From Cronobacter malonaticus LMG 23826 (GTDB taxonomy: Bacteria > Pseudomonadota > Gammaproteobacteria > Enterobacterales > Enterobacteriaceae): DNA of 64,000 nt. Positions within the stretch are counted from its first letter, which is position 1; every line of letters begins with the position of its first letter. Shown piece after piece: positions 18,769 through 30,494 of the stretch. The stretch covers positions 2,170,001-2,234,000 of the forward strand of contig NZ_CP013940.1 of the NCBI RefSeq assembly GCF_001277215.2. The letters run 5' to 3'. A model generated the notes under the pieces. The model did not search any database. It saw only the letters and a program-made list of their open reading frames with translations, and had not been told where the DNA came from. A program made the translations under genes and the position numbers.

Positions 18769-21199
18769 GTTATTTTCTGCGTTCAGAAAAGAGAAAGTCT
18801 GGGATTTCAACGGCGGCATTCATCCGCCGGAGATGAAAACCCAGTCTAACGGCACCCCGCTGCGCCAGTTGCCGCTGCCGGGCCGTTTTATTATTCCGCT
18901 CAAACAGCATATCGGTAGCGAAGGCGAGATTTGCGTAGCGCCAGGCGATAAAGTTCTGCGCGGCCAGCAGCTCACCGTTGGCCGTGGCCGTATGCTGCCG
19001 GTACATGCGCCCACCTCAGGCACCGTAACGGCAATTATGCCGCACCCGACGGCGCATCCTTCCGCCCTGCCGGAACTCTCCATAATTATCGACGCCGACG
19101 GCGAAGACAGGTGGATTGCCCGCGACGGCTGGAGCGACTACCAGTGCCGCAGCCGCGAAGCGCTGATCGAACGTATTCATCAGTTCGGCGTCGCAGGGCT
19201 TGGCGGCGCGGGATTCCCGACCGGCACTAAGCTTCAGGGCGGCGGCGATAAAATCGAAACGCTGATTATCAATGCCGCGGAGTGCGAGCCATATATCACC
19301 GCCGATGACCGCCTGATGCAGGATTGCGCCGCGCAGATTATCGACGGTGTGCGTATTCTTGCGCATATTCTTCAGCCGCGCGAAGTGCTGATCGGCATCG
19401 AAGATAACAAGCCGCAAGCGATCTCGATGATGCGCGCCGTGCTGCACGGCGAGCATAAAATTCGCCTGCGCGTGATCCCGACCAAATACCCGTCGGGCGG
19501 CGCTAAACAGCTCACCCAAATCCTGACCGGCAAACAGGTGCCGCATGGCGGTCGCTCCTCTGATATCGGCGTGCTGATGCAGAACGTCGGCACCGCGTTT
19601 GCCGTCAAGCGCGCGATTATCGATGGTGAGCCGCTGACCGAACGCGTAGTGACGCTGACAGGCGAAGCCGTCGGCCGTCCGGGTAACGTCTGGGCGCGTA
19701 TCGGGACGCCGGTGCGCCACCTGCTGGAACACGCCGGGTTTATCCCGACCAGCGAGCAGCTGGTTATCATGGGCGGCCCGCTGATGGGCTTCACCCTGCC
19801 CGGCCTTGACGTGCCGGTGGTGAAAATCACTAACTGCCTGCTGGCGCCTTCCGCCACTGAAATGGGCGCGCCGCAGGAAGAGCAGCACTGCATCCGTTGC
19901 AGCGCCTGCGCCGACGCCTGCCCGGCCGACCTGCTGCCGCAGCAGCTTTACTGGTTCAGCGTCGGCCAGCAGCATGATAAAGCCACCGCCCACAATCTGG
20001 CGGACTGTATCGAATGCGGCGCGTGTGCGTATGTCTGCCCGAGCAATATTCCGCTGGTGCAATATTTCCGTCAGGAAAAAGCGGAAATTCGCGCTATCGC
20101 CGAAGAAGAAAAACGCGCCGCGGAAGCTAAAGCGCGCTTTGAAGCGCGCCAGGCTCGTCTTGAGCGTGAAAAAGCCGCGCGCCTTGAGCGCCATAAAAAA
20201 TCTGCCGTACAGCCTTCAGGCCAGGATCAGGACGCCATTCAGGCGGCGCTGGCACGTGTTCGCGAGAAGAAAGGCGATGATCAGCCGATCATAGTGGCCG
20301 CCGGGGCGAAACCGGATAACAGCGCGGTGATTGCCGCCCGTGAAGCCCGTAAAGCGGAAGCCCGCGCACGTCAGGCGGAGAAAGTGCAGCAGGAAATGGC
20401 CGCGAACAGCTCCGTACCTGCACACGAAGCAACGGAACCGGAAATTGACGCCAGCGCGGAATCCGTCGACCCGCGCAAAGCCGCCGTTGAAGCCGCCATC
20501 GCCCGCGCTAAAGCCCGCAAAGCGGCGCAGGCCGGGGAAAACGCGACTGCCGACGCAACGCCTGCCGAGCCGGTCGACCCGCGCAAAGCCGCCGTCGAAG
20601 CCGCCATTGCCCGTGCCAAAGCCCGTAAAGCGGCGCAGGCCGGGGAAAACGCGACTGCCGACGCGACGCCTGCCGAGCCGGTCGACCCGCGCAAAGCCGC
20701 CGTGGAAGCGGCCATCGCCCGTGCCAAAGCCCGCAAAGCGGCGCAGGCCGGGGAAAACGCGACTGCCGACGCAACGCCTGCCGAGCCGGTCGACCCGCGC
20801 AAAGCCGCCGTGGAAGCGGCCATTGCCCGTGCCAAAGCCCGTAAAGCGGCGCAGGCCGGGGAAAACGCGACCGCAGACGAAAAACCTGCCGAGCCGCTCG
20901 ACCCGCGCAAAGCTGCCGTGGAAGCCGCCATCGCCCGTGCCAAAGCCCGCAAAGCGGCGCAGGCCGGGGAAAACGCGACCGCAAACGAAAAACCTGCCGA
21001 GCCGGTCGACCCACGCAAAGCCGCTGTAGAAGCCGCTGTTGCCCGCGCCAAAGCGCGTAAAGCGGCGCAGGCGAATGAGCGCGCGCAGGCGGCGAATGAA
21101 GAAGATGAAGCGGACGATCCGCGCAAGGCTGCCGTTGCCGCCGCGATTGCCCGCGTGCAGGCGCGCAAGGCTGCCGAAAAGGTTGTTAACGAGGATTAA
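18761..21199 (+). CDS. rsxC: Electron transport complex subunit RsxC with expanded repeat tail
   Basis: Peripheral subunit that takes electrons from NADH in RnfC-type complexes. The catalytic part (about residues 1-450) carries the [17 protein letters not shown] nucleotide-binding region, the [11 protein letters not shown] motif, and two 4Fe-4S motifs ([12 protein letters not shown] and [12 protein letters not shown]). A charged coiled-coil-like stretch ([20 protein letters not shown]) follows, then an Ala/Lys/Arg-rich tail of repeated 36-residue units. Total length is 812 residues against 740 in E. coli RsxC; the difference is explained by the repeat number. ATG at 18761 overlaps rsxB. Confidence 0.95.
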   Translation: MLKLFSAFRKEKVWDFNGGIHPPEMKTQSNGTPLRQLPLPGRFIIPLKQHIGSEGEICVAPGDKVLRGQQLTVGRGRMLPVHAPTSGTVTAIMPHPTAHPSALPELSIIIDADGEDRWIARDGWSDYQCRSREALIERIHQFGVAGLGGAGFPTGTKLQGGGDKIETLIINAAECEPYITADDRLMQDCAAQIIDGVRILAHILQPREVLIGIEDNKPQAISMMRAVLHGEHKIRLRVIPTKYPSGGAKQLTQILTGKQVPHGGRSSDIGVLMQNVGTAFAVKRAIIDGEPLTERVVTLTGEAVGRPGNVWARIGTPVRHLLEHAGFIPTSEQLVIMGGPLMGFTLPGLDVPVVKITNCLLAPSATEMGAPQEEQHCIRCSACADACPADLLPQQLYWFSVGQQHDKATAHNLADCIECGACAYVCPSNIPLVQYFRQEKAEIRAIAEEEKRAAEAKARFEARQARLEREKAARLERHKKSAVQPSGQDQDAIQAALARVREKKGDDQPIIVAAGAKPDNSAVIAAREARKAEARARQAEKVQQEMAANSSVPAHEATEPEIDASAESVDPRKAAVEAAIARAKARKAAQAGENATADATPAEPVDPRKAAVEAAIARAKARKAAQAGENATADATPAEPVDPRKAAVEAAIARAKARKAAQAGENATADATPAEPVDPRKAAVEAAIARAKARKAAQAGENATADEKPAEPLDPRKAAVEAAIARAKARKAAQAGENATANEKPAEPVDPRKAAVEAAVARAKARKAAQANERAQAANEEDEADDPRKAAVAAAIARVQARKAAEKVVNED
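20465..21112. repeat. Six 108-bp in-frame tandem repeats within rsxC
   Basis: Units start at 20465, 20573, 20681, 20789, 20897 and 21005, each exactly 108 bp apart, with a degenerate seventh start near 21112. Each unit encodes [20 protein letters not shown] followed by a variable [13 protein letters not shown] linker. Units 2-4 are nearly identical in DNA, so copy number is likely to vary between strains. Confidence 0.95.
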
Positions 21200-22252
21200 A
21201 TGGTTTTCAGAATCGCGAGTTCCCCTTATACCCATAACCAGCGCCAGACGTCGCGTATCATGATGCTGGTGACGCTGGCCACCGTGCCGGGCATCGCCGT
21301 GCAGTGGTACTTTTTCGGCTACGGCAGCCTGGTGCAGATTCTGTTAGCCATCGTCAGCGCGCTTGCCAGCGAAGCGCTGGTATTGCGTATGCGTAAGCTG
21401 CCGCTGAAAAGCCATCTTGGCGACAACTCCGCGCTGCTGACCGGCCTGCTGCTGGGGGTGAGCATTCCGCCGCTGGCACCTTGGTGGATGGTCGTACTCG
21501 GCACCGTATTCGCCGTTATTATCGCCAAGCAGCTCTACGGCGGGCTGGGCCATAACCCGTTTAACCCGGCGATGATTGGCTACGTGGTGTTGCTTATCTC
21601 CTTCCCCGTACAGATGACCAACTGGCTGCCGCCGCAGCAGATCGCCGCCACGGCGCCGGGCTTTCTCGACGCGCTACAGGTGATTTTCCATGGCGTTACC
21701 GCCAGCGGCGACACCATGACGCAGCTGCGTCTCGGCATTGATGGCGTAAGCCAGGCCACACCGCTTGATACCTTTAAAACCGGCCTGCACGCCGGACATC
21801 CGGCAGGCGAACTGCTGGCACAGCCGATTTATGGCGGCGCGCTGGCGGGCCTCGGCTGGCAGTGGGTGAATCTCGCGTATCTGGCGGGCGGCCTGTTCCT
21901 GCTCGCGCGCGGCACCATCCGCTGGCATATTCCCGTGAGCTTTATCGTGACGCTCGCCGTGTGCTCAACGCTCGGCTGGCTTCTCGCGCCGGAAAAATTT
22001 CTGTCGCCGCTGATGCATCTGCTGTCGGGCGCGACGATGCTTGGCGCGTTCTTTATTCTTACCGATCCGGTCACGGCCTCGACCACCAATAAAGGCCGTC
22101 TGGTCTTCGGCGCGCTGGCGGGCCTGCTGGTGTGGCTGATTCGAAACTTCGGCGGCTACCCGGACGGCGTGGCGTTTGCCGTGCTGCTGGCGAATATCAC
22201 CGTGCCGCTCATCGATTACTACACCCGCCCGCGGGTTTATGGTCACCGGTAA
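21200..22252 (+). CDS. rsxD: Electron transport complex subunit RsxD
   Basis: Integral membrane flavoprotein subunit, 350 residues (E. coli 352), with about ten membrane segments. The threonine expected to carry covalent FMN is Thr187 in [32 protein letters not shown] and [16 protein letters not shown] are family blocks. ATG directly follows the rsxC stop codon (TAAATG). Confidence 0.95.
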   Translation: MVFRIASSPYTHNQRQTSRIMMLVTLATVPGIAVQWYFFGYGSLVQILLAIVSALASEALVLRMRKLPLKSHLGDNSALLTGLLLGVSIPPLAPWWMVVLGTVFAVIIAKQLYGGLGHNPFNPAMIGYVVLLISFPVQMTNWLPPQQIAATAPGFLDALQVIFHGVTASGDTMTQLRLGIDGVSQATPLDTFKTGLHAGHPAGELLAQPIYGGALAGLGWQWVNLAYLAGGLFLLARGTIRWHIPVSFIVTLAVCSTLGWLLAPEKFLSPLMHLLSGATMLGAFFILTDPVTASTTNKGRLVFGALAGLLVWLIRNFGGYPDGVAFAVLLANITVPLIDYYTRPRVYGHR

Positions 22253-22261
22253 GGAATGCTC

Positions 22262-22888
22262 ATGCTTAAGACGATTCAAAAACATGGCGTGACGCTCGCC
22301 GTTTTCGCGGCTCTGACGACCGGTCTGACAGCGATGGTCAACGCGCTGACGAAAACCACGATTGAAGGCCAGGCGGCGCTTCAGCAGAAACAGCTGTTCG
22401 ATCAAGTGCTGCCGCCAGAGATGTATGACAATGATATTCAGCAGAGCTGCTATCTTGTTACTGCCCCCGCGCTGGGCAGCGGCGAAAAACAGCTGTGGGT
22501 GGCGCGTAAAGGCGATACGCCAGTGGCGGTCGTCATGCAGGCGACGGCGCCGGATGGCTACTCCGGCGCGATTCAGTTGCTCGTTGGTGCAGATTTCAAA
22601 GGTACCGTGCTCGGCACGCGCGTGACGGAACATCATGAGACGCCAGGGCTTGGCGATAAAATCGAAACCCGCATCAGCAACTGGATCACCGGTTTTGCCG
22701 GTCAGGTGATCCAGGGGCCGAATGATACCCGCTGGGCGGTGAAAAAAGATGGTGGTCAGTTCGATCAGTTTACTGGCGCGACAATTACGCCGCGTGCGGT
22801 CGTGAACGCGGTGAAACGCGCAGGCCTGTATGCGAAGACGCTGGAGCCGCAGCTTTCCACCCTGCCTTCCTGTGGAGAAAACCCATGA
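22262..22888 (+). CDS. rsxG: Electron transport complex subunit RsxG
   Basis: Subunit with one N-terminal membrane anchor ([20 protein letters not shown]) and a periplasmic FMN-binding domain. The covalent FMN threonine lies in [11 protein letters not shown] (Thr174). Two in-frame ATGs occur at 22256 and 22262; AAGGA directly touches the first, so the second, six bases away and matching the E. coli start MLKTI, is chosen. This gives 208 residues (E. coli 206). It overlaps rsxE by ATGA. Confidence 0.94.
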   Translation: MLKTIQKHGVTLAVFAALTTGLTAMVNALTKTTIEGQAALQQKQLFDQVLPPEMYDNDIQQSCYLVTAPALGSGEKQLWVARKGDTPVAVVMQATAPDGYSGAIQLLVGADFKGTVLGTRVTEHHETPGLGDKIETRISNWITGFAGQVIQGPNDTRWAVKKDGGQFDQFTGATITPRAVVNAVKRAGLYAKTLEPQLSTLPSCGENP

Positions 22889-23571
22889 ATGACGTGAAAT
22901 CGATTCTGGTAAACGGGTTATGGAAAAATAACTCGGCGTTGGTGCAGTTGCTCGGCATGTGTCCGCTGCTGGCTGTGACGTCCACCGCCACTAACGCGCT
23001 CGGCCTTGGCCTTGCAACTACGCTGGTGCTGACGCTCACCAACGCCTCTATTTCAGCGTTTCGCCGCTGGATGCCGGGCGAGATCCGCATTCCTATTTAC
23101 GTGATGATTATCGCGGCGGTAGTGAGCATCGTGCAGATGCTGATTAACGCCTATGCGTTCGGGCTGTACCAGTCGCTCGGCATTTTTATCCCGCTTATAG
23201 TGACGAATTGTATTGTCGTTGGGCGCGCGGAGGCGTTTGCCGCCAAAAACGGCCCGCTGCTCTCGGCGCTCGACGGTTTTGCCATCGGCATGGGCGCGAC
23301 CGGCGCGATGTTCGTACTTGGCTCACTGCGTGAGATCCTTGGCAACGGTACGCTGTTTGACGGTGCAGATGGTCTGCTGGGTAGCTGGGCTCGCGTGCTG
23401 CGCATCGAAGTGTTCCATACCGACACGCCGTTCCTGCTGGCGATGCTGCCGCCTGGCGCGTTTATCGGCCTTGGTATGATGCTGGCAGTGAAATACCTGA
23501 TTGACGAACGGATGAAACGTCGCGCCGCGAAACCGGTGGTGGTGGAGGCCGCAGCGGAAAAAGCGTCATGA
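22885..23571 (+). CDS. rsxE: Electron transport complex subunit RsxE
   Basis: Integral membrane subunit homologous to RsxA/NqrD, 228 residues, six membrane helices. Marker segments are [18 protein letters not shown] and [21 protein letters not shown], each holding a cysteine conserved in the family. The C-terminal tail is charged and alanine-rich. Coupled to rsxG and nth by 4-bp ATGA overlaps on both sides. Confidence 0.95.
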   Translation: MNDVKSILVNGLWKNNSALVQLLGMCPLLAVTSTATNALGLGLATTLVLTLTNASISAFRRWMPGEIRIPIYVMIIAAVVSIVQMLINAYAFGLYQSLGIFIPLIVTNCIVVGRAEAFAAKNGPLLSALDGFAIGMGATGAMFVLGSLREILGNGTLFDGADGLLGSWARVLRIEVFHTDTPFLLAMLPPGAFIGLGMMLAVKYLIDERMKRRAAKPVVVEAAAEKAS

Positions 23572-24203
23572 ACCAGGCTAAACGTATCGAAATCCTTACC
23601 CGGCTTCGTGCGAACAATCCGCATCCGACGACGGAGCTGCACTTCACCAGTCCGTTTGAGTTGCTGATAGCCGTTCTGCTTTCGGCGCAGGCCACTGACG
23701 TGAGCGTGAACAAAGCCACAGCGAAGCTCTACCCTGTCGCCAACACGCCTGAGGCGATGCTGGCGCTCGGCGTGGACGGCGTGAAGGAGTACATCAAAAC
23801 TATCGGGCTGTTTAACAGCAAAGCGGAGAACGTGATTAAGACCTGCCGCATTCTGCTTGAACAGCACGGCGGCGAGGTGCCGGAAGATCGCGCGGCGCTG
23901 GAGGCGCTGCCGGGCGTCGGGCGCAAAACGGCGAATGTGGTGCTTAACACAGCCTTCGGCTGGCCGACTATCGCCGTTGATACGCATATTTTTCGCGTCA
24001 GCAACCGCACAAAATTCGCGCCCGGCAAGAATGTCGAAGCCGTCGAAGAAAAGCTGTTAAAAGTGGTGCCGGCGGAGTTTAAAGTCGATTGTCACCACTG
24101 GCTTATCCTTCACGGGCGGTATACCTGCATCGCTCGTAAGCCGCGCTGCGGCTCGTGCATTATTGAAGATCTCTGCGAATACGCGGAGAAAGTTTACGAA
24201 TAA
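23568..24203 (+). CDS. nth: Endonuclease III, DNA glycosylase/AP lyase
   Basis: Bifunctional base-excision repair enzyme removing oxidised pyrimidines. It has 211 residues, as in E. coli. The helix-hairpin-helix [12 protein letters not shown] carries catalytic Lys120, Asp138 follows in AVDTH, and a [4Fe-4S] cluster is held by Cys187, Cys194, Cys197 and Cys203. Translationally coupled to rsxE, linking an Fe-S repair enzyme to the Rsx operon as in K-12. Confidence 0.97.
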   Translation: MNQAKRIEILTRLRANNPHPTTELHFTSPFELLIAVLLSAQATDVSVNKATAKLYPVANTPEAMLALGVDGVKEYIKTIGLFNSKAENVIKTCRILLEQHGGEVPEDRAALEALPGVGRKTANVVLNTAFGWPTIAVDTHIFRVSNRTKFAPGKNVEAVEEKLLKVVPAEFKVDCHHWLILHGRYTCIARKPRCGSCIIEDLCEYAEKVYE

Positions 24204-24794
24204 TACACAAGGCGGTGGATGTCACGTTTGTCACATCTGCCGCGCAATAATGTTCCTGCAACCCGTCTCATTAACGTTTTTAGCCGTCCGAAATCCCGCC
24301 TTAAATCAGTTCGCCAGGTTGATCGTTTTTTTTCGACAGGAATTTTCTATAGATTTGTGAGAATTATCACACTTGCAACATCCTGTTAAATTTCGGTTGC
24401 ATTATTGGGCGCAAAGCCTTGTGACGCCTCGGTTATCACCATCACCGATAATATATATATCGGGCATTTTCTGATATTCAGGTCTATATGACTGCCTGAG
24501 CGGTCTTATAGCAGAACATATAACCAAAAGCCGCTTCAGCATCTGTTTCAGCAGTTAAAAAATCTACAATAGCGTTTATCATGAAATTTAACGCTAACTC
24601 TTAGCGAAACGCATGGCTGATTATGCCGTCCGGCTTATATGTAACAGATTATTACAAAAGCCTTGTGCCAGCGGTCAGGATAGTGAACATTACCCGCCGT
24701 TTCTCACTTCATATAACAATAAAAGCGCATGCCGCCAGGCACCACGCGCATACCACCCCCGCGGTTAATGCGGGCTGTAAAAAAAGAGGTATAT
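24204..24794. other. Long AT-rich region upstream of dtpA
   Basis: About 590 bp with no gene recognised. It holds a 19-bp palindrome CCGATA..TATCGG around an AT repeat (24445-24463) and several AT-rich promoter-like stretches. In E. coli dtpA (tppB) is activated by OmpR; no OmpR site could be assigned by eye. Confidence 0.5.
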
Positions 24795-26294
24795 GTGTCG
24801 ACTGCAAACAAAAAACCAGCAGAAAGCGTAAGTATGAACGCTTTTAAACAACCGAAATCGTTTTATCTGATTTTCTCGATTGAGTTATGGGAGCGTTTCG
24901 GTTACTACGGCCTGCAAGGGATTATGGCTGTTTACCTGGTGAAACAACTGGGTATGTCGGAAGCGGATTCCATTACGTTGTTCTCCTCCTTCAGCGCGCT
25001 GGTGTATGGCCTGGTAGCTATTGGCGGCTGGCTGGGCGATAAGGTGCTCGGCACCAAACGCGTGATTATGCTCGGCACCATTGTGCTGGCTATCGGCTAT
25101 GCGCTGGTGGCGTGGTCTGGTCACGATGCCGGTATCGTTTACTTTGGTATGGCGACCATCGCGGTGGGTAATGGCCTGTTTAAAGCCAACCCGTCATCCC
25201 TGCTCTCTACCTGCTATGAGAAAGATGACCCGCGTCTCGACGGCGCGTTCACCATGTATTACATGGCGATCAACATCGGTTCGTTCTTCTCCATGCTGGC
25301 TACCCCGTGGCTCGCTGAGAAATTCGGCTGGAGCGTGGCGTTCTCGCTGAGCTTTGTCGGTATGCTCATCACCCTCGTGAACTTCATTTTCTGCAAGAAG
25401 TGGGTGAAAGATTACGGCTCTAAACCCGACTTCGCGCCGCTGCACGTAGGTAAACTGCTGGCGACTATCGCGGGTATCGTGGTGCTGGTCGCTATCGCCA
25501 CCTGGCTGCTGCATAACCAGGGCATCGCGCGTATGGTGCTGGGCGTGGTCGCTCTTGGTATCGTGATTATTTTCGCGAAAGAAGCCTTTGCGATGCAGGG
25601 TGCCGCGCGCCGCAAAATGATCGTGGCGTTTATCCTGATGCTGGAAGCGATTGTCTTCTTCGTGCTGTATCAGCAGATGCCGACGTCCCTGAACTTCTTC
25701 GCTATCCGTAACGTCGAACACTCAATTCTGGGTATCGCGTTCCAGCCGGAGCAGTTCCAGGCGCTGAACCCGTTCTGGATCATGATTGGCAGCCCGATTC
25801 TGGCCGCTATCTATAACAAGCTGGGTGACCGCCTGCCAATGCCGTTTAAGTTCACCATCGGTATGATGCTGTGCTCTGGCGCGTTCCTGGTGCTGCCGCT
25901 GGGCGCGAAATTCGCCTCTGAAGCCGGTATCGTGTCCGTGAACTGGCTGATTCTGAGCTACGCGCTGCAGAGTATCGGTGAGCTGATGATTTCCGGCCTC
26001 GGCCTTGCGATGGTTGCGCAGCTCGTGCCGCAGCGTCTGATGGGCTTCATCATGGGTAGCTGGTTCCTGACCACCGCTGGCGCGGCGATGATTGCCGGTA
26101 AAGTCGCTAACCTTATGGCAGTGCCGGAAAACGTCACCGACCCGCTGCAGTCGCTGGACGTTTACGGCCGCGTCTTCATGCAGATTGGTATCGTCACGGG
26201 CGTTATCGCCGTGCTGATGCTGCTCACGGCTCCCCTGCTGAACCGCATGACGCAGGATGATAAAGCGACAGAAACAGACACCGCACACGCGTAA
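24795..26294 (+). CDS. dtpA: Di/tripeptide:proton symporter DtpA
   Basis: Inner-membrane POT/PTR2-family importer of di- and tripeptides, 499 residues with about fourteen membrane segments. The family motif is [28 protein letters not shown] and [15 protein letters not shown] are further POT blocks. The start is GTG at 24795, which follows AAGAGG and aligns with the E. coli N-terminus (STANQKPTESVS type); a longer frame from 24729 is unsupported. A strong terminator follows. Confidence 0.94.
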   Translation: MSTANKKPAESVSMNAFKQPKSFYLIFSIELWERFGYYGLQGIMAVYLVKQLGMSEADSITLFSSFSALVYGLVAIGGWLGDKVLGTKRVIMLGTIVLAIGYALVAWSGHDAGIVYFGMATIAVGNGLFKANPSSLLSTCYEKDDPRLDGAFTMYYMAINIGSFFSMLATPWLAEKFGWSVAFSLSFVGMLITLVNFIFCKKWVKDYGSKPDFAPLHVGKLLATIAGIVVLVAIATWLLHNQGIARMVLGVVALGIVIIFAKEAFAMQGAARRKMIVAFILMLEAIVFFVLYQQMPTSLNFFAIRNVEHSILGIAFQPEQFQALNPFWIMIGSPILAAIYNKLGDRLPMPFKFTIGMMLCSGAFLVLPLGAKFASEAGIVSVNWLILSYALQSIGELMISGLGLAMVAQLVPQRLMGFIMGSWFLTTAGAAMIAGKVANLMAVPENVTDPLQSLDVYGRVFMQIGIVTGVIAVLMLLTAPLLNRMTQDDKATETDTAHA

Positions 26295-26316
26295 CCGTTC
26301 GGGAAACGTTGTTCAG

Positions 26317-26349
26317 GCCGTCAGATTTTATGCTGACGGCTTTTTTTTT
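26317..26349 (+). terminator. Rho-independent terminator after dtpA
   Basis: GCCGTCAG/CTGACGGC stem with an 8-nt loop and a run of nine T. Confidence 0.92.
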
Positions 26350-26402
26350 GCCCGTACGCGCTCTACCATAATTTGGTTTATTCATGAGAAGGGAGCATTG
26401 CC

Positions 26403-27011
26403 ATGAAACTGTTTTACAAAGCCGGCGCGTGTTCGCTTTCGCCGCACATTATTCTGCGCGAAGCCAATATCGATTTCACGCTGGTGGCGGTGGATCTGGC
26501 CGCTAAACGTACGGAAACCGGCGAAGACTATCTGACCATTAACCCGAAAGGCCAGGTGCCGGCGCTGCTGCTGGATGACAATACGCTGCTCACGGAAGGC
26601 GTGGCTATCGTGCAGTACATCGCAGATCTTGTCCCGGACCGCCAGTTGCTCGCGCCGGTTGGCAGCATGACCCGTTATCATACGCTGGAGTGGCTGAACT
26701 ATATCGCCACCGAGCTGCATAAAGGCTTCACGCCGCTGTTCCGCCCGGATACACCGGACGAGTACAAGACCATTGCTCGCGCGCAGCTGCAGAAGAAATT
26801 CGCGTACGTGAATGAGGCATTGGCGCAGAAACAGTGGCTGATGGGGCTACGTTTCAGCGTGGCGGATGCGTATCTGTTTACCGTGCTGAACTGGGCGAAA
26901 GCGGTCGGGCTTGAGATGCAGGCGTTTGACAATATTGCTGACTACCAGGCGCGCGTCAAAGCGCGTCCTGCCGTCGAGGCGGCGCTCAAAGCGGAAGGCC
27001 TGAGCGCGTAA
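26403..27011 (+). CDS. gstA: Glutathione S-transferase GstA
   Basis: Cytosolic beta-class glutathione transferase conjugating glutathione to electrophiles. It has 202 residues (E. coli 201). The thioredoxin-like N-terminal domain starts [15 protein letters not shown], with Cys10 typical of the beta class; His106 is conserved in TELHKGF. The C-terminal helical domain carries the [11 protein letters not shown] motif. ATG 26403 follows GAAGGGAGCATTGCC. Converges with pdxY over a shared terminator. Confidence 0.95.
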   Translation: MKLFYKAGACSLSPHIILREANIDFTLVAVDLAAKRTETGEDYLTINPKGQVPALLLDDNTLLTEGVAIVQYIADLVPDRQLLAPVGSMTRYHTLEWLNYIATELHKGFTPLFRPDTPDEYKTIARAQLQKKFAYVNEALAQKQWLMGLRFSVADAYLFTVLNWAKAVGLEMQAFDNIADYQARVKARPAVEAALKAEGLSA

Positions 27012-27020
27012 CGCATGTCA

Positions 27021-27053
27021 GCGCCGCGTCTGTTGCAGACGCGGCGCTTTTTT
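27021..27053 (+). terminator. Terminator after gstA, reaching into pdxY stop
   Basis: A perfect 12-bp stem (GCGCCGCGTCTG/CAGACGCGGCGC) with a 3-nt loop and a T-run at 27048-27053; the T-run overlaps the pdxY stop codon. Confidence 0.9.
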
Positions 27054-27912
27054 ACAGTTTTACCGCCGTAAAGTAGTGCTCCGGCTGCGCGATACCCTCC
27101 TGCGCCGCCACAACCTGCAATTCATACTCTTCCATGCGTTTGGTGGTCACCATGATGTCGTAGACCGCCGCCGTTACATGCTCCAGCGCCTCGCGAAGCG
27201 TCGCGCCCTGTAGCAGTTTCACCAGCAGCAGACCGCTCGTCACGTCGCCCACGCCGACCGGCTGACGCGCGCCGAAATCCACCAGCGGACGGCTGATGTG
27301 CCAGGCCTCGTCAGAGGTCACCAGCAGCATCTCAAAACGGTCCTGCTGATAGCCTGCGCGCGCCAGATGTTTCACCAGCACAATCTGCGGGCCGCGGGCG
27401 ATAAGCTCGCGTGCGGTCGCGACAGCCTCTTCGACGCTCGCCACCGCATGGCCGCTCAGCATCTCCAGTTCCAGCAGGTTCGGCGCAATGATATCGCTTG
27501 CCGGCAACGCGAAACGCGCGTGAAACTCCGCCACACCCGGCGCCACGATGCAGCCCTTTTCCGGGTGGCCCATCACCGGATCGCAGAAATATTTCGCCTG
27601 CGGATTGGCCGCCTTCACCTGACGGACGATCTCCAGAATATGCTCGCCCTGCTCCGCCGATCCCAGATAGCCGCTCAGCACCGCGTCACAGCGCGACAGC
27701 TGGCCGATAGCCGCGATGCCCTGCACGATTTCCGTCAGGTGCGACGGCGGCATCACGGCGCCGGTCCACTGACCATATTGCGTGTGGTTGGAAAACTGCA
27801 CCGTATTAAGCGGCCAGACATTGGCGCCCAGACGGCGCATCGGGAATTCAGCCGCGCTGTTGCCGGCGTGACCAAACACCACGTGAGACTGAATGGCGAG
27901 AATATTCTTCAT
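27052..27912 (-). CDS. pdxY: Pyridoxal kinase PdxY
   Basis: Ribokinase-family kinase of the vitamin B6 salvage pathway, phosphorylating pyridoxal. It has 286 residues (E. coli 287). The N-terminus [20 protein letters not shown] binds the substrate; [16 protein letters not shown] and the anion-hole/catalytic loop [11 protein letters not shown] (catalytic Asp) are family hallmarks. It follows tyrS in the same direction but is separated by a terminator. pdxH upstream encodes the next salvage step. Confidence 0.95.
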   Translation of the reverse strand: MKNILAIQSHVVFGHAGNSAAEFPMRRLGANVWPLNTVQFSNHTQYGQWTGAVMPPSHLTEIVQGIAAIGQLSRCDAVLSGYLGSAEQGEHILEIVRQVKAANPQAKYFCDPVMGHPEKGCIVAPGVAEFHARFALPASDIIAPNLLELEMLSGHAVASVEEAVATARELIARGPQIVLVKHLARAGYQQDRFEMLLVTSDEAWHISRPLVDFGARQPVGVGDVTSGLLLVKLLQGATLREALEHVTAAVYDIMVTTKRMEEYELQVVAAQEGIAQPEHYFTAVKL

Positions 27913-27942
27913 GATTTTCCGGGTGAAACGTGAGGTCGGGTT

Positions 27943-27973
27943 AAAAATAAAGGGCGTGGTTTCCCACGCCCTT
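27943..27973 (-). terminator. Rho-independent terminator after tyrS
   Basis: On the minus strand an AAGGGCGTGG/CCACGCCCTT stem is followed by TATTTTTAA. It sits between tyrS and pdxY and should reduce read-through into pdxY. Confidence 0.88.
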
Positions 27974-27986
27974 GACTGGCTGAGTG

Positions 27987-29261
27987 TTATTTCCAGCAGA
28001 CGAGGCAGTAGTTTTTCTTACCGCGACGCAACAGCGTATAACGGCCAAACAGGCGATCGCTGTCGCTGAAGGTGTACTCCGGGTCTGCCTGCTTTTCGCC
28101 GTTGATGGTGATAGCGTTAGACGCGATGGTTTTACGCGCCTGACCGCGGGACGGTTGCAGCTCGGAATCCACCAGCGCCTGCATCAGATCCGCGCCTTTT
28201 TCCATCTCGATCATCGGCACGCCGTCCTGCGCGAGCTGCTCGAAATCCGCTTCGCTCAGCGCGTTGAGGTTGCCGTTAAACAGGCTTTCGGTAATGCGCT
28301 TCGCGGCGGCAAGGCCCTCTTCGCCATGCACCAGACGCGTCACCTGCTCCGCCAGCACGTACTGGGCGCGCGGCGCTTTACCGCTGTTTTTGTCTTCTTC
28401 TTCCAGCGCGTTGATCTCATGAATGCTCATAAAGGTGAAGAACTTCAGGAAGCGGTAGACATCTGCGTCCGCGGTGTTGATCCAGAACTGGTAGAACTTG
28501 TACGGGCTGGTTTTCTTCGGATCCAGCCACACCGCGCCGCCTTCGGTTTTACCGAATTTGGTGCCGTCAGATTTGGTGATAAGCGGAACGGTCAGGCCAA
28601 AGACCTGGTTCTGGTGCAGACGACGGGTCAGGTCGATGCCTGAGGTAATGTTACCCCACTGGTCGGAGCCGCCGATTTGCAGCGCCACGCCATGCAGTTT
28701 ATTCAGGCAGGCGAAGTCATAACCCTGCAACAGGTTGTAGGAGAATTCAGTAAAGGAGATGCCCACGTCGTCGCGGTTCAGGCGCTGCTTCACCGCTTCT
28801 TTGTTGATCATCTGGTTGACCGAAAAATGCTTGCCGATATCGCGCAGGAAGGTCAGCACGTTCATGTTGCCGAACCAGTCATAGTTGTTCGCCGCGATAG
28901 CGGAGTTTTCGCCGCAATCGAAATCGAGGAACGGCGCGACCTGGCGGCGGATTTTATCCACCCACTCCTGGACGGTGTCTTCGGTATTGAGTTTACGTTC
29001 GGTCGCTTTGAAGCTTGGATCGCCAATCAGACCGGTGGCGCCGCCAACCAGTGCAACCGGCTTGTGCCCCGCCATCTGAAAGCGTTTCAGGCATAACAAG
29101 GGAACCAGATGGCCCAAGTGCAGGCTGTCGGCGGTGGGATCGAAGCCGCAATAAAGGGCGATCGGCCCCTGCGCCAGTCGCTGCGCTAACGCTTCTTCAT
29201 CCGTCACCTGAGCCACAAGGCCCCGCTCCTGCAATTGTTTAATCAAATTGCTGCTTGCCAT
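27987..29261 (-). CDS. tyrS: Tyrosyl-tRNA synthetase
   Basis: Class I aminoacyl-tRNA synthetase charging tRNA-Tyr, essential for translation. It has 424 residues, identical in length to E. coli TyrS. The HIGH-type signature is [12 protein letters not shown], the KMSKS-type loop is KFGKT, and GGSDQWGNI is the TyrRS-specific block; the C-terminal S4-like RNA-binding domain starts near [22 protein letters not shown] at 29261 has GGAGAAATCGA upstream; the frame extends 14 codons further without support. Confidence 0.97.
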   Translation of the reverse strand: MASSNLIKQLQERGLVAQVTDEEALAQRLAQGPIALYCGFDPTADSLHLGHLVPLLCLKRFQMAGHKPVALVGGATGLIGDPSFKATERKLNTEDTVQEWVDKIRRQVAPFLDFDCGENSAIAANNYDWFGNMNVLTFLRDIGKHFSVNQMINKEAVKQRLNRDDVGISFTEFSYNLLQGYDFACLNKLHGVALQIGGSDQWGNITSGIDLTRRLHQNQVFGLTVPLITKSDGTKFGKTEGGAVWLDPKKTSPYKFYQFWINTADADVYRFLKFFTFMSIHEINALEEEDKNSGKAPRAQYVLAEQVTRLVHGEEGLAAAKRITESLFNGNLNALSEADFEQLAQDGVPMIEMEKGADLMQALVDSELQPSRGQARKTIASNAITINGEKQADPEYTFSDSDRLFGRYTLLRRGKKNYCLVCWK

Positions 29262-29399
29262 CGATTTCTCCATGTATTTACGACTGCACCTTTGCCGGTA
29301 CACGGCTTTTCGCCCACTGGCGAAGAATAAAATTCAGGGAGGCATAGAATAAAGCGCAAGCCCTGGGAGCGCCAGCGCTTGCATAAGAAAATCGCTCAC

Positions 29400-30056
29400 T
29401 TACGGGGCGAGACGGTCGATTTTCCAGCCGTCGCCGTCGCGCTGGTATAAAAAGCGGTCGTGTAGCCGGTGCTCGCCGCCCTGCCAGAATTCCACCTGCT
29501 CCAGCGAAACGCGAAAACCGCCCCAGAAACTCGGCAAGGGGATTTCGCCCTGCTGGAACTTCTGTTTCAGTTCAAGGAATTTGCTCTCCAGCACGCCGCG
29601 CGCGGAAATACGGCTCGACTGCTTTGAGACCCAGGCGCCAATCTGGCTGTCGCGCGGGCGGCTGTGGAAATATTTCACGACTTCCAGCGTTGAGAGACGC
29701 TCGGCTTTGCCCGTCACCATCACCTGGCGCTCCAGCATATGCCACGGGAACAGCAGACTGATGCGCGGATTGTGTTCGAGATGATGCGCCTTGCGGCTGC
29801 CGAGGTTGGTGTAAAACACCATGCCGCGCTCATCGAAATGTTTAAGCAGCACGATACGCTGGTACGGCTGGCCGTGTTCATCAACGGTGGCGACGACCAT
29901 AGCGGTAGGATCGGCGAGTTTCGCTTCGCACGCCTGGGCGAGCCAGCGTTCAAACAACGGCAGCGGCGTCTCGGTGAGGTCGCGGCGGCGCAGCCCGCCT
30001 TTGGTGTATTCGCGGCGCAGATGCGCAATCTGTTGCAGATGGTCAATATCAGACAT
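29400..30056 (-). CDS. pdxH: Pyridoxine/pyridoxamine 5'-phosphate oxidase
   Basis: FMN-dependent oxidase producing pyridoxal 5'-phosphate, the last step of vitamin B6 synthesis and salvage. It has 218 residues, as in E. coli. Conserved regions include [20 protein letters not shown] (FMN binding), [34 protein letters not shown] and the C-terminal [13 protein letters not shown] signature. ATG at 30056 matches the family start; 15 further upstream codons are not supported. Confidence 0.96.
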   Translation of the reverse strand: MSDIDHLQQIAHLRREYTKGGLRRRDLTETPLPLFERWLAQACEAKLADPTAMVVATVDEHGQPYQRIVLLKHFDERGMVFYTNLGSRKAHHLEHNPRISLLFPWHMLERQVMVTGKAERLSTLEVVKYFHSRPRDSQIGAWVSKQSSRISARGVLESKFLELKQKFQQGEIPLPSFWGGFRVSLEQVEFWQGGEHRLHDRFLYQRDGDGWKIDRLAP

Positions 30057-30112
30057 AGCGTTGAACCAGTGAGGATCGGGTGGCGCTATTGTGCGCCCCA
30101 CCCGTTAAAATC

Positions 30113-30436
30113 TCAACGCTTCGGATTTTGTAACTGACAGTGATTTAACACAATATTGTCGCGATAGTAGACCGTGGCTTCATCACCTTTCGACCAGAAC
30201 GCATAGATGCCGTCGGTGTAGCGCGTACCCGAGGCGGCGCGTCCCTGATTCAGATGCAGCATTTTATCATCCAGCACGAAACTGACCTGTTCGCGCTGTT
30301 TGTTGAGCGAGACCGTCAGCGGTTTTTCATCGCAGCGATATTCGAGTGTGTCGGTGTTCATGCGCTCAACCATAGCGTCATAGTAGCTACAGCCAGCCAG
30401 CAGCGTGGGGAGCAAAACGACAAGCAGTTTCTTCAT
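30113..30436 (-). CDS. mliC: C-type lysozyme inhibitor lipoprotein MliC
   Basis: Outer-membrane lipoprotein that inhibits C-type lysozymes by inserting into their active site. It has 107 residues. A lipoprotein signal peptide ends in the lipobox LLAGC (Cys16); the mature domain shows [10 protein letters not shown], the inhibitor-family block [20 protein letters not shown], and a second cysteine in NHCQLQ near the C-terminus, likely disulfide-bonded with the first. It lies between anmK and pdxH as in K-12. Confidence 0.93.
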   Translation of the reverse strand: MKKLLVVLLPTLLAGCSYYDAMVERMNTDTLEYRCDEKPLTVSLNKQREQVSFVLDDKMLHLNQGRAASGTRYTDGIYAFWSKGDEATVYYRDNIVLNHCQLQNPKR

Positions 30437-30494
30437 GGCATATCCTGAAAGCGTATTTCTGAAGGGGGCCGGACGCCCCCGTAACGCATTCAGT

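Noticed and set aside
20216..21235. Several long frames (168-339 codons) within the rsxC repeat region on both strands
   Set aside because: Stop-free shadows created by the GC-rich 108-bp repeat; the rsxC frame is the conserved one.
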